64,000 nt of DNA from Microlunatus sagamiharensis (GCF_900105785.1 NZ_LT629799.1:682001-746000), one strand, 5' to 3'. Numbered from the stretch's first letter, positions 50,201 through 58,585 are shown. The notes: a model not told the origin generated them from the sequence alone. Translations and numbers: made by a program.

Positions 50201-50924
50201 CGACGTACGGCGCAGAGGGGGCTGGCTGCCGGCCGCCCTCGTGGTCCTGGCCCTGCTGCTCCTCACCTGGGGCGCCGACGTGCTCGCGAGGGTGGGCGCG
50301 GAGTCCCTCGTCGCGCAGGACGTGCAGGCGGCCACCGGAGTCGCCGAGGAGCCCGTCGTCGAGATCGACGGCCGGTTCTTCCTCCCGCAGGTCGTCCGGG
50401 GCGCGTACGGGCGGGTGCACGTCTCGGCGCGCGGCCTGAGGAACGGCCCGCTGGTCGTCGAGTCCCTCGACGCCGACCTCACCGACGTCCGGGTGCCGTT
50501 CCACGACGTCCTCGTGCGCGACGTCCGCGCCATCGGCGTCGGGCACTCCGAGGAGACGGCCGTCCTCACCTACCCGGCCCTGAACTCCTACCTCGAGGCG
50601 ACCGGGCGCCCGCTGACGGTCGCTCCCGGACCGGACGGTGAGGGCGTCACGCTCACGGGCTCGGTGGAGGTGCTCGGCAAGCAGGTCGACGCGAGCGCCG
50701 ACGTCACGCTCTCCGTCGACGAGGGGAACCTCCAGCTGACGCCGCAGGCGGTCACCAGCGGATCGGTGCTCGGCGACGCCGCCCGGCTCCTGCTCGGGCA
50801 GCGCCTCAGCGTGACCGTGCCCCTGGGCAGCCTGCCGTTCTCGCAGCGCCTCACGGGCGTCCGGCCGACGGCCGACGGCCTGGTCGTCCAGGCGGCCGGG
50901 GACGCCGTCGTGCTGCAGCCCTGA
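50193..50924 (+). CDS. DUF2993 (LmeA-like) lipid-binding protein
   Basis: The 243-residue protein has an N-terminal signal anchor (about 11-30). A DUF2993 domain follows, with VVEIDGRFFLPQVVRGAYGRVHVSARGL near residues 53-80 and the C-terminal LPFSQRLTGVRPTADGLVVQAAG. Mycobacterial LmeA binds acidic phospholipids and assists lipoglycan synthesis. The GTG at 50193 follows CAGGAGG and overlaps the MMPL gene by eight bases, so this is probably the lipid-handling partner of the exporter. Confidence 0.87.
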   Translation: MADDVRRRGGWLPAALVVLALLLLTWGADVLARVGAESLVAQDVQAATGVAEEPVVEIDGRFFLPQVVRGAYGRVHVSARGLRNGPLVVESLDADLTDVRVPFHDVLVRDVRAIGVGHSEETAVLTYPALNSYLEATGRPLTVAPGPDGEGVTLTGSVEVLGKQVDASADVTLSVDEGNLQLTPQAVTSGSVLGDAARLLLGQRLSVTVPLGSLPFSQRLTGVRPTADGLVVQAAGDAVVLQP

Positions 50925-50984
50925 CGCGACCGCCGACCCCGGACCGGCGCCCGGGCCCGCGACCGCCGGAACCGTCCGCACGGC

Positions 50985-52232
50985 ATGATGCGGACGGTGA
51001 TGCTGGTGCTGCTGTTCGCGGTCTGCCTGCTGGTCTCGGTGCTCGTCTCCGGGGTGGCAGCGCGGACCGTGCTCTCCACCTCGCTGGTCTTCCTGCTGGC
51101 CGGGGCGCTGGTCGGGGAGGGCGGCTTCGGCCTGGTGCGGCTCGACCCCGACAGCCCGATCGTGGGAGACCTGGCCGACCTCGCGCTGTTCACCGTGCTG
51201 TTCGTCGACGGGACCGCCCTGCGGACGCTGCGCGGGGAGGGGTCGTGGCGCCAGCCCGCCCGCGCCCTCGGCATCGGCATGCCGCTGGCCTTCGGCGGGG
51301 TCGCCGTGCTCGCGCACTGGGTGGCCGGCTTCGACTGGGTCACCGCGATGCTGGTGGCGGCCGTGCTGGCCCCGACCGACCCCGTCTTCGCCTCGGCCAT
51401 CGTCGGGCGCCGTGACGTCCCCGCCCGCCTCCGCCGGCTGCTGAGCGTCGAGAGCGGCCTCAACGACGGGTTGGCGCTCCCGGTGGTCGTGATCCTGATC
51501 AGCGCGGCCGGGAGCCCCGGGGGCGGCGGCGAGCACACCGGGCTCGGCGCGGTGGCGCTGGAGCTCGTCGGAGGTCTGGCGCTCGGCGTGGTGGTGCCGG
51601 TGCTGATCCACCTGCTGCTCCGGATCCCCGGGCTGGGTGCGGAGCCCCGGCTGCAGCCGCTCGGGCCGCTGGCCGTCGGCATCCTGCTCTACGCCGTCGC
51701 CCACCTGAGCGGCGCCAACGCGTACCTCGCCGCCTTCGCCGGCGGTGCGGTGGTGGCGCGGCTCAACCCTGCTGCTCAGGAGTCGTTCTCCGAGCTGGGT
51801 GAGCAGCTCGCCGAGCTGGCGAAGTTCGCGGCCCTGCTCGTCTTCGGGGCCCTGCTGACGCCGAGCCTCTTCGCGAGCATCGGCCTGGGCGGCTGGGTCG
51901 TGGCCGTCCTGTCGCTGGTGCTCGTCCGGCCGGCGTCCCTGGTGCTCTCCCTGCTGGGCAGCCCGCTCGAGCGCAAGGAGCTGTTCGCCGCGGCGTGGTT
52001 CGGGCCCAAGGGGTTCGCCTCGGTCGTGTACGGCCTGCTGGTGCTGCACTCCGGGATCCCGCAGGCCGTCGACGCCTACGAGCTGATCGCGGTCTGCATC
52101 GGTCTGAGCATCGTCGCCCACTCCAGCACCGACGTCCCCGTGGCCCGGCTCTTCAGCGTCGAGGAGATCGCGGGCGTGCCGGACGACAGGAAGCGGCCGC
52201 AGCCCGAGACCGCGCACCCCGTCGACCGGTAG
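50985..52232 (+). CDS. CPA1-type Na+(K+)/H+ antiporter
   Basis: The 415-residue membrane protein has about twelve spans. It has the cation:proton antiporter hallmarks VFLLAGALVGEGGFG, ALFTVLFVDGT, LAPTDPVFASAIVGR (the TDP motif of CPA1 exchangers, about 123-137), and RRLLSVESGLNDGLALPVVV with the ND pair. It maintains pH and ion balance. It follows the LmeA gene after 60 bases but is probably a separate unit. It ends three bases before the convergent SDR gene. Confidence 0.9.
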   Translation: MMRTVMLVLLFAVCLLVSVLVSGVAARTVLSTSLVFLLAGALVGEGGFGLVRLDPDSPIVGDLADLALFTVLFVDGTALRTLRGEGSWRQPARALGIGMPLAFGGVAVLAHWVAGFDWVTAMLVAAVLAPTDPVFASAIVGRRDVPARLRRLLSVESGLNDGLALPVVVILISAAGSPGGGGEHTGLGAVALELVGGLALGVVVPVLIHLLLRIPGLGAEPRLQPLGPLAVGILLYAVAHLSGANAYLAAFAGGAVVARLNPAAQESFSELGEQLAELAKFAALLVFGALLTPSLFASIGLGGWVVAVLSLVLVRPASLVLSLLGSPLERKELFAAAWFGPKGFASVVYGLLVLHSGIPQAVDAYELIAVCIGLSIVAHSSTDVPVARLFSVEEIAGVPDDRKRPQPETAHPVDR

Positions 52233-52235
52233 CCG

Positions 52236-52886
52236 TCAGGTCCAGGGGTCGTCGTCGACCGCCGCGACGACCGCACGGGCGGTGCCCTCGGGCTCGGGCG
52301 CCGTCACCGGCACGATCGTCAGGTGCACGCGGCTCCGGAGACGACCGAGCTCGCCGAGCAGCGAGCCGTGGAAGCCCTCGATCGCCCGCGCCGTCCCCGG
52401 GCCGTCGGGCCCGTCCTCGGCGCAGCGCCCGGCCTCGGCCCGGCTCACCTGGACGACGGTCCCGCGGTCGCGCTCGATCATGGGCGCGAGCACCGCCTTC
52501 GTCGTGTAGACCGAGCCCAGGTAACCCACCTCGGACAGGTGCTGGCGGTCGGCCGGACCCATGGCCCCGTCGGACGCGGCACGGTCGGCCGGGGCGTTCA
52601 CCCACACGTCGATCGGCCCCACCTCCGCCTCGACGCGATCCACCGCGGCGGCGACGGCCGTCGGGTCGCCGACGTCGAGCGGCAGGACGACCGCTGTGCC
52701 TCCGGTGGCCCGCACCTCCTCCGCCGCCCGCCTCAGACCCTCACCCTCGAGCGGACGCGAGTCCCGGTCGGCCATCAGCACGACGCGCGTACGGGAGGCC
52801 GCGAAGGCTCGCGCGGTGGCCCGTCCGATCCTGCCGGAGGCCCCGGTCACCGCGACGACCCGGCTCCTGCGCGGCTGCGTGCTCAC
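52236..52886 (-). CDS. SDR-family protein with degenerate active site
   Basis: The 216-residue product has the Rossmann nucleotide-binding start VVAVTGASGRIGRATA (about 10-25), the Asp in MADRDSRPLEG, LDVGDPTAV and VNAPA in place of NAG. Where short-chain dehydrogenases have Ser then Tyr-x3-Lys, this protein reads VVQVSRAEAGRC and GTARAIEGFHGSL, so the Tyr and Lys are missing. It may bind NAD(P) without oxidoreductase activity, or act as a regulator. GTG 52886. It stands alone between the antiporter and the small membrane protein. Confidence 0.75.
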   Translation of the reverse strand: MSTQPRRSRVVAVTGASGRIGRATARAFAASRTRVVLMADRDSRPLEGEGLRRAAEEVRATGGTAVVLPLDVGDPTAVAAAVDRVEAEVGPIDVWVNAPADRAASDGAMGPADRQHLSEVGYLGSVYTTKAVLAPMIERDRGTVVQVSRAEAGRCAEDGPDGPGTARAIEGFHGSLLGELGRLRSRVHLTIVPVTAPEPEGTARAVVAAVDDDPWT

Positions 52887-52965
52887 CGGGAGGTCCCCCT
52901 CTCCAGCGCCGGCGGACGAGCAGCCGGCACGTCCGACGTCGACGACCCCGCTCCCGCGTGCACGC

Positions 52966-53202
52966 TCAGGGCAGGGGGCGGTCCGTCGCCGCCCGGCGGG
53001 GACCCGGTGCGTCCTGGTCGTCGACCGGCTCGGGCTCCACCACCGCCGGTCCGTCGCCCCCGACGGCGCCGAGGGGAGGGAGCCCGATGGTCTCCGACTG
53101 CTGGCGCCGTCGTCCCCTCCGCGCGATGGTCACCGCCACCAGCACGGCCGCCACGACCACCACCACGATCAACGTGACCAGCCAGGTCTCCACGGCTGCC
53201 AC
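52966..53202 (-). CDS. Small single-span membrane protein (78 aa)
   Basis: The protein starts with a membrane span (about 6-28, TWLVTLIVVVVVAAVLVAVTI), then a basic cluster RRGRRR, and an unstructured acidic/Pro-rich cytoplasmic tail. No family is recognised. The GTG at 53202 follows AGGAAGG. A MarR-type operator lies 68 bases upstream (53271-53284), so the gene is probably controlled with the MarR gene at 53364 that points the same way upstream. Confidence 0.65.
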   Translation of the reverse strand: MAAVETWLVTLIVVVVVAAVLVAVTIARRGRRRQQSETIGLPPLGAVGGDGPAVVEPEPVDDQDAPGPRRAATDRPLP

Positions 53203-53270
53203 CGTCCTTCCTGAGCTCTGCGCGGCGAGCGTCAGCCGCCGCTCGGATGAACCCAGCGTTGCCGCATCAA

Positions 53271-53284
53271 TTGCTCAGACGCAA
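53271..53284. promoter_or_regulatory. MarR-type operator 2 (TTGCTC-N2-ACGCAA)
   Basis: TTGCTCAGACGCAA keeps the TTGC...GCAA ends and spacing of the other two sites, with mismatches inside. It lies 68 bases upstream of the small membrane protein at 52966-53202 and within 80 bases after the MarR gene. Confidence 0.5.
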
Positions 53285-53363
53285 ACATTGCCGCTCAGTC
53301 GTTACCGGTTCGTGATGTCCGTGTGCGCTGGGGGCGGGGTCGGGGCCGCTGTCCGGCACCGGG

Positions 53364-53864
53364 TCAGGGCAGGTAGGCGCGCGGGGCGCGGAGGACCTGG
53401 TCCGCCGCGCGGGTGAAGTCGGCGAGCGCGTCGCTGAGTGCGGCCTGCTGCGACGCCGGGAGCAGGCCGAGGACCTCGGTGAAGACCGCGCGACGGTGGT
53501 CCGTCACCGTCTCGAGCAGCTGGGTGCCGCGCTCGGTGATCGTCAGCTGCACCTGCCGGCGGTCGCTGGGGGAGTCGCGCCGAGCGAGCAGGCCCGCCTG
53601 CACGAGGCGTTCGCACAGCCGGCTGGCGTTGGAGATGTGGACGCCCAGGGCGGAGGCGATCTCACCGTTGCTGAGGGCTCCCCGCGTGGCGGTCAGCGTC
53701 AGCACCCGGAGCTGGGGCAGGGTGACGCTGTCGCCCGCCTGGGCGATGGACTCCGCCGTCACCGCGGAGAAGACGCGCGCAGCCCCGACGACGACCTCCA
53801 CCGGGTCCCTCTCGGCCGCCGCCGACCCGTGGGTCTCAGGCTCCGTGGCGTCCGTGCTCGTCAC
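53364..53864 (-). CDS. MarR-family transcriptional regulator
   Basis: The 166-residue winged-helix dimeric regulator has recognition-helix region NGEIASALGVHISNASRLCERLVQAGLLARRDSPSDRRQVQLTITERG (about 67-115), the standard MarR wing. GTG 53864 is preferred; an in-frame ATG further out would add a nonconserved stretch running across the promoter. A TACGAT -10-like box precedes the start on this strand, and the operator TTGCTC-N2-GCGCAA lies 48 bases upstream, suggesting autorepression. Matching sites occur before the small membrane protein and in the ClC/MMPL gap. Confidence 0.9.
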   Translation of the reverse strand: MTSTDATEPETHGSAAAERDPVEVVVGAARVFSAVTAESIAQAGDSVTLPQLRVLTLTATRGALSNGEIASALGVHISNASRLCERLVQAGLLARRDSPSDRRQVQLTITERGTQLLETVTDHRRAVFTEVLGLLPASQQAALSDALADFTRAADQVLRAPRAYLP

Positions 53865-53912
53865 CTGCTGATCGTATCGGTCCGCGGCCCTTGGTCGCGC
53901 TGGCAAAGGACC

Positions 53913-53926
53913 TTGCTCTAGCGCAA
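53913..53926. promoter_or_regulatory. MarR-type operator 3 (TTGCTC-N2-GCGCAA)
   Basis: TTGCTCTAGCGCAA lies 48 bases before the MarR start and 140 bases before the divergent secreted protein at 54067. It differs from the perfect palindrome at 47295 in one arm by two bases. Confidence 0.6.
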
Positions 53927-54066
53927 GAGTTGCGGTAAGTTTCGTTTTCTCGAAGGGTTCGGCACAGGTCACCCGTCGGTCCGAGACCCGCGCCCCTGGT
54001 CCTCACGCCGTCCACCAAACCGACCCGCTCCAGGCCGAGGCCGGAGCCAAGGAGCAGCTCGACACG

Positions 54067-54990
54067 ATGAGAGCACTCGTCCGGACGTATCTCACCCTCC
54101 TCGCGTCGGCCCTCGTCCTGGTCGCGCTGGCCGGACCGGCTGCCGCGGCGGTCCCGGGACCCAGGACGGGGGTCGACGTCTCCTGGCCGCAGTGCGGCAC
54201 GCAACCCTCCGACCGCTTCGCCTTCGCCGTCGTCGGCGTCAACGGGGGGATCTCCTCGACGACGAACCCCTGCCTCGCCGAGCAGCTGGCCTGGGCGCAC
54301 GCGATCCCGGGCAGCATCGTGCCGGGGCAGCCGCGCGTCCAGCTCTACGTCAACACGGCGAACCCCGGGAAGGTCCTCGAGGCGTACGCCGTCACCACGT
54401 GGCCCACCGACGACGTCGATCCCCGGGGACGGCGCTCCACCGGGACGGTCGACGAGCGGCGCCGCAACCCGTACGGCCCGTGCACGACCACCCAAGGTCG
54501 CACCTCGGGCGCGAACGACCTCGCCTGCTCCTGGCAGTACGGGTGGAACCGCGCCGTGGAGAGCGTCGACGAGCGGTTCGCGCCCGCGGCCCGGGAGGCC
54601 GGGCTCAGCGACAGGGCGGCGGACTACACCTGGTGGCTGGACGTCGAGACCATGAACTCGTGGCAGGAGGGCGGCACCGGCGCGCTGGCGCGCAACACCG
54701 CCGCGCTCGAGGGCATGGCGCAGATGTACCGCTCCGAGGGCGCACGCGTCGGGCTGTACTCGACGGCCCACCAGTGGCGGCAGGTCGTCGGTGGCACGCT
54801 CGACGTCGCTCCCGGTGCGGTCCCCGTCGTGGGCGCGGCGCTGCTCGGGCTGCCGAGCTGGCTGGCCGGTGCCTCGGACGCCCACGACGCGCGCCTGACC
54901 TGCGCGGCCGCGACCGGCCTGACCGGGGGCCAGGTCGTGATGGTCCAGCACGTCGTCGGGGAGCTCGACCACGACACGAGCTGCCTCTGA
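54067..54990 (+). CDS. Secreted glycoside-hydrolase-like (DUF1906-type) protein
   Basis: The 307-residue protein has a signal peptide (cleavage near GPAAAA, about residue 28) and one alpha/beta-barrel-like domain. The domain starts TGVDVSWPQCG and contains FAVVGVNGG, YTWWLDVETMNSW with acidic residues at strand ends, and ARVGLYSTAHQWRQVVGG. The pattern is that of GH25/DUF1906-like proteins of actinobacteria, which may cleave peptidoglycan or have lost activity. Two conserved Cys pairs suggest disulfides. ATG 54067 has AAGGAG about 14 bases upstream. It is divergent from the MarR gene and could respond to it. Confidence 0.75.
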   Translation: MRALVRTYLTLLASALVLVALAGPAAAAVPGPRTGVDVSWPQCGTQPSDRFAFAVVGVNGGISSTTNPCLAEQLAWAHAIPGSIVPGQPRVQLYVNTANPGKVLEAYAVTTWPTDDVDPRGRRSTGTVDERRRNPYGPCTTTQGRTSGANDLACSWQYGWNRAVESVDERFAPAAREAGLSDRAADYTWWLDVETMNSWQEGGTGALARNTAALEGMAQMYRSEGARVGLYSTAHQWRQVVGGTLDVAPGAVPVVGAALLGLPSWLAGASDAHDARLTCAAATGLTGGQVVMVQHVVGELDHDTSCL

Positions 54991-55389
54991 GCGGGACCAG
55001 CCGGCTCGGACGGGCCTGCGGGCAGAGCCAGCCGGGAGGGCGACCGTGGGGCCGCCCTCTCCGACCTCGCGACCCGCGCTCGAGAGCCCGCGGCCGCGGT
55101 CGGCGGACGGACACCCCGGAACGGCCGCCGACGCCGGCACCAGGCTTACCGCGTAAGCCCGCTCCGACGCAACGGGCGGCCCCGCCGCTCTCCGTTATGC
55201 GAACGTGACTGCGCGGAGGCACCCCGGACCCGCCAGGGCGACGAACCACCCACCAGACCGCCGACGCCCCGCGGGAGCCGCTCTCCGACAGCGCACCCGC
55301 GTACGGGCGGGTCGGTGGCACGGTGCTCGTCACCGTGCGTGCGGTGTCGGGGGGCGAGCCCAACCTCGCTCCCCGGCACCCTTCACGCG
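54991..55389. other. 399-base gap with a 7-base-arm palindrome
   Basis: Between the secreted protein and the end of arsC. The only structure seen is GGCTTAC-CGC-GTAAGCC (55143-55159), a perfect palindrome with a three-base centre. It could be an operator or a small terminator hairpin. No gene, RNA or repeat array was recognised. Confidence 0.5.
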
Positions 55390-55794
55390 TCAGGCCGGGA
55401 GGAGCCCGGCGACGAGGTCCTCGACGCGGCGGCGGATCTCGTCGCGGATCGGGCGCACCGCCTCCAGGCCCTGGCCGGCGGGGTCGTCGAGGACCCAGTC
55501 CTCGTAGCGCTTGCCGGGGTAGAAGGGGCAGGTGTCGCCGCACCCCATCGTGACGACCACGTCGGAGGCGACGACGGCGGCGTCGGTGAGGACCTTCGGC
55601 CTCTCCGCGGTGATGTCGATGCCCACCTCGGCCATCGCCGCGACCGCGGCGGGGTTCACCTGGTCCGCCGGCGCCGAGCCGGCGGAGCGGACCTCGATGC
55701 GTCCCCCGGAGAGGGCCGTGAGGAACGCCGCGGCCATCTGCGACCGGCCGGCGTTGTGGACGCAGACGAACAGCACGCTCGGCCTGGCGCTCAT
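55390..55794 (-). CDS. arsC: Arsenate reductase (low-molecular-weight phosphatase type)
   Basis: ArsC reduces arsenate to arsenite so that it can be exported. The 134-residue protein has the phosphatase-like loop C-x5-R as CVHNAGRS (Cys11, Arg17), VRSAGSAPADQVNP, and the redox-loop Cys residues in TMGCGDTCPFYPG. WVLDDPAGQ supplies the general-acid Asp. Reduction in actinobacteria uses thioredoxin or mycothiol. It is the last gene of the arsR-ACR3-arsC operon, nine bases after the ACR3 stop. Confidence 0.93.
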   Translation of the reverse strand: MSARPSVLFVCVHNAGRSQMAAAFLTALSGGRIEVRSAGSAPADQVNPAAVAAMAEVGIDITAERPKVLTDAAVVASDVVVTMGCGDTCPFYPGKRYEDWVLDDPAGQGLEAVRPIRDEIRRRVEDLVAGLLPA

Positions 55795-55803
55795 GGCTGC
55801 TCC

Positions 55804-56928
55804 TCAGCTCTCGTACGCGGGTGCCGGGACCCCCGGCTCGACCGGCTCGGTGGGCTCGGGAAAGAGGTGCCTGCGCGCCCAGAGGCTCAGGTGGACCAGG
55901 CCGACCAGGGCCGGCACCTCGATCAGCGGGCCGACGACGCCGGCGAGCGCCTGGCCGGAGGTGACGCCGAAGGTCGCGACGGCGACGGCGATGGCGAGCT
56001 CGAAGTTGTTGCCGGCGGCGGTGAACGCCAGCGTCGTGGCCCGCGGGTAGCCCAGCCGCAGGGCCCGGCCGACGAGCAGGCTCGCCGTGAACACGACCGC
56101 GAAGTAGACGAGCAGCGGCAGCGCGATGCGGGCGACGTGCAGCGGCTCGGAGGTGATCGTCCGGCCCTGCAGGGCGAACAGGACGACGACGGTGAACAGC
56201 AGCCCGTACAGGGCCCATGGCCCGATCCTCGGCAGCACCCGCCTCTCGTAGCCCTCGCGGCCGAGCCGCCGTTCCCCGACCGTCCGGGTCAGGAGGCCGA
56301 GGACGAGCGGGACGCCGAGGAACACCAGGACGCTCGCCGTGACGGCCCGGACGGAGAAGCCGGCCGAGGTCGTCGGCAGCCCGAGCCAGGAGGGCAGCAC
56401 CTGCAGGTAGAACCAGCCGAGGAGACCGAACGCGAGGACCTGGAACACGGAGTTGAGCGCCACCAGCACGGCGGCGGCCTCGCGGTCGCCGCAGGCGAGG
56501 TCGTTCCAGATCAGCACCATCGCGATGCACCGCGCGAGGCCGACGACGATCAGCCCGGTGCGGTACTCGGGCAGGTCGGGCAGGAAGAGCCAGGCCAGGG
56601 CGAACATGAAGGCCGGCGCGACGACCCAGTTGATCACCAGGGACGTGATCATCAGGCGACGGTCGGCCAGCACGCGGTGGGTCTCGTCGTAGCGGACCTT
56701 GGCCAGCACCGGGTACATCATCACCAGCAGGCCGAGCGCGATCGGCAGCGACACCGAGCCGATCGTGACCGCGTCGAGGGCGCCGGCCAGCCCGGGGACC
56801 ACCCGCCCGAGGAGCAGGCCGAGGGCCATCGCCGCGACGATCCAGACCGGCAGGAGCCGGTCGACGGTGGACAGGCGGGCGCGGGTCGCCGGCTCGGGCC
56901 TCGCCCGCTCGACGGTGCGGCCGCTCAC
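55804..56928 (-). CDS. ACR3-family arsenite exporter
   Basis: The 374-residue membrane protein has ten spans. It carries the ACR3 signatures MMYPVLAKVRYDE, APAFMFALAWLFLP, VVGLARCIAMVLIWNDLACGD (with the essential Cys, about residues 125-145) and AFTAAGNNFELAIAVAVATFG. It expels arsenite using the proton gradient. GTG 56928 has AAGGAG upstream and overlaps the arsR stop (GTGA), so regulator and exporter are co-translated. Confidence 0.95.
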   Translation of the reverse strand: MSGRTVERARPEPATRARLSTVDRLLPVWIVAAMALGLLLGRVVPGLAGALDAVTIGSVSLPIALGLLVMMYPVLAKVRYDETHRVLADRRLMITSLVINWVVAPAFMFALAWLFLPDLPEYRTGLIVVGLARCIAMVLIWNDLACGDREAAAVLVALNSVFQVLAFGLLGWFYLQVLPSWLGLPTTSAGFSVRAVTASVLVFLGVPLVLGLLTRTVGERRLGREGYERRVLPRIGPWALYGLLFTVVVLFALQGRTITSEPLHVARIALPLLVYFAVVFTASLLVGRALRLGYPRATTLAFTAAGNNFELAIAVAVATFGVTSGQALAGVVGPLIEVPALVGLVHLSLWARRHLFPEPTEPVEPGVPAPAYES

Positions 56929-57305
56929 GGGCAGCTCCTTGAGGACGCCGTGCCGGCGGTGGGCGCGAGGAGCGCGGCGAGGTCGATGAGCACCCCGGGG
57001 CGTACGCGGTAGTAGACCCAGGTCCCGCGCTTCTCCCGCTCGAGCAGCCCGGCCGTGTGCAGCACCTTGAGGTGGTGGCTGATCGTCGGCTGGGAGAGCT
57101 CGAAGCAGGCGAGGAGGTCGCAGACGCACGCCTCGCCCCCGTCGTGGGACGCCACGATCGACATCAGCCGGAGCCGCACGGGGTCCGCGAGCGCCTTCAG
57201 CACCGGCGCGACCTGCTCCGCCTGCTCGTGGGTCAGCGGCTCGCGCGCGAGCGGCGCGCAGCAGGCCACCGCCTCGGTCGGGTCGAGGACCACGGACGTC
57301 GTCAC
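56925..57305 (-). CDS. arsR: ArsR-family arsenic-responsive repressor
   Basis: The 126-residue winged-helix repressor has ALADPVRLRLMSIV, EACVCDLLACFELSQPTISHHLKVLHTAGLLEREKRGTWVYYRV (about 58-104) and metalloid-binding candidates Cys60/Cys62. Additional Cys15/Cys16 lie near the N-terminus and one Cys near the end. Arsenite binding releases it from its operator. GTG 57305 follows directly on a TATAGAG-like promoter with a 12-base palindrome upstream. It leads the arsenic operon. Confidence 0.94.
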   Translation of the reverse strand: MTTSVVLDPTEAVACCAPLAREPLTHEQAEQVAPVLKALADPVRLRLMSIVASHDGGEACVCDLLACFELSQPTISHHLKVLHTAGLLEREKRGTWVYYRVRPGVLIDLAALLAPTAGTASSRSCP

Positions 57306-57310
57306 CGCTC

Positions 57311-57330
57311 TATATTGACATCGATCGATG
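57311..57330 (-). promoter_or_regulatory. arsR promoter/operator
   Basis: CATCGATCGATG (57319-57330) is a perfect 12-base palindrome, and TATTGACATCGAT has the ATTGAnATCnAT look of ArsR/SmtB operators. On the minus strand the -10-like CAATATAGAG lies between it and the GTG of arsR. The local drop in G+C is conspicuous. Confidence 0.7.
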
Positions 57331-57353
57331 CAGGGCGGGCTGCGCGTCCTGGG

Positions 57354-58073
57354 TCAGGGCTGCGCGAACCCCTCCAGCGACCGGGCCACCGCGGCCTCGA
57401 CGTGGAGGCGGGTCGTGGGGTAGACCGCGACGGCGCTGTCCTCGTCGCCGATCAGCAGCTCGATCTCCGTGCAGCCGAGCACGACGCCCTGGGCACCGGC
57501 GGCGACCAGGCGCTCGATCACCTCGCGGTACGCCTGGCGCGAGGCCGGGTCGACGATCCCCAGGCAGAGCTCGGAGTAGATGACCCGGTGCACCAGGGCC
57601 CGGTCCCCGGCGTCCGGCACGAGCACGTCCAGGCCGTGGGCGGCGAGCCGGTCGCGGTAGAAGGCCTTCTCCATCGTGAAGGTCGTGCCGAGCAGGCCCA
57701 CCGTCGTGAGCCCGTCGCGGCGTACGGCGGCGGCGGTCGCGTCGGCGAGGTGGAGCAGCGGCACCGAGACCGCCGCCTGCACCTGGTCGGCGACGACGTG
57801 CATCGTGTTGGTGCACAGCAGCAGCATCTCCGCACCGGCGGCCTCGACGCCCCGGGCGGCCTCGGCGAGCAGCCTCCCGGCGTCCTCCCACCGTCCCGCG
57901 GCCTGGAGCCGCTCGACGTCGGCGAAGTCGACGGAGGCGAGCACGAGACGCGCGGAGTGCAGGCCGCCGAGCCGTTCGCGCACGAGCTCGTTGGCCAGCC
58001 GGTAGTACTCGGCGCTGGACTCCCAGCTCATCCCGCCCAGCAACCCGATGACCCGGGGTCCGTCCGTCGGCAC
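57354..58073 (-). CDS. Aspartate/glutamate racemase family protein
   Basis: The 239-residue enzyme interconverts L- and D- forms of an acidic amino acid without cofactor. Both catalytic Cys are present: the first in LLLCTNTMHVVAD (about 85), the second in GVVLGCTEIELL (about 199). GLLGGMSWESSAEYYRLANE opens the protein and TTVGLLGTTFTMEKAFYRDRL follows the first site, as in YgeA/RacX-type racemases. It lies 48 bases before the arsR promoter, facing away from the iron-uptake gene. The exact substrate is not evident. Confidence 0.9.
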   Translation of the reverse strand: MPTDGPRVIGLLGGMSWESSAEYYRLANELVRERLGGLHSARLVLASVDFADVERLQAAGRWEDAGRLLAEAARGVEAAGAEMLLLCTNTMHVVADQVQAAVSVPLLHLADATAAAVRRDGLTTVGLLGTTFTMEKAFYRDRLAAHGLDVLVPDAGDRALVHRVIYSELCLGIVDPASRQAYREVIERLVAAGAQGVVLGCTEIELLIGDEDSAVAVYPTTRLHVEAAVARSLEGFAQP

Positions 58074-58187
58074 GACCCGAGCATGCCAGTCCGGCTGCCC
58101 GGCGCCGCGACGGGGACAGGCCCCCGCCCACCCTGCCCACGTCTCAGATCGACCGGCCGTCGATCGTGCACGACCAGGGACGCGGCC

Positions 58188-58193
58188 TAGGGT
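58188..58193 (+). promoter_or_regulatory. TAGGGT -10 box before the FtsX-like remnant
   Basis: TAGGGT lies six bases before GTG 58200, repeating the leaderless geometry seen at proA and the CBS gene. It suggests that a normal gene once began at 58200. Confidence 0.35.
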
Positions 58194-58199
58194 GCGCGG

Positions 58200-58453
58200 G
58201 TGTCGCCGACCGCTGCTGAGCAGGCCTGGTGCCGTCGGCGCACCGGTGGGTCGGTGACGCCTTCCGCAGCCGTCCGTTGGTCACGGTGCTGCTCGTGGTG
58301 CTCTCGGCGCTGGCCGTCCTGCTCTCCGCGCTGGGACCCCTCCTGGTCCGGGCCGACGGCCAGGCCGGGCTGAGGCGGAGCCGCACCGAGGTGGTCGGGT
58401 GTGGAGCGAGCCCGCGGACGAAGCCCGGAGTGAGGAGGAGCACCCGTCGGTAG
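58200..58453 (+). pseudogene. Possible N-terminal remnant of an FtsX-like permease
   Basis: From about 58229 the frame reads SAHRWVGDAFRSRP and then LVTVLLVVLSALAVLLSALG with GPLLVRA, which looks like the first membrane helix of an actinobacterial FtsX-type ABC permease. The plausible leaderless GTG at 58200 is in a different frame, so one base seems to be missing near 58225. After residue ~42 the sequence turns into low-complexity Arg-rich text and stops at 58453, far short of a permease. It is best read as a decayed fragment. Confidence 0.35.
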
Positions 58454-58585
58454 GAGGGAAGGAGGTCTCGACCCCGGTCATCCGGACAACTCGCTCGCCC
58501 GTACTCAGCAGGCGCACCAGCGCTCGCTGCCAGCCGATCGTCACCACCTCCACCGTGGAAGCGACCTCGGGCCATTCGCTAGGGC

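Noticed and set aside
58144-58575. Minus-strand frame of 143 residues between the racemase and the iron gene
   Set aside because: Its composition is Arg/Ser/Pro-rich without a recognisable domain or ribosome site; the plus strand carries a more protein-like remnant.
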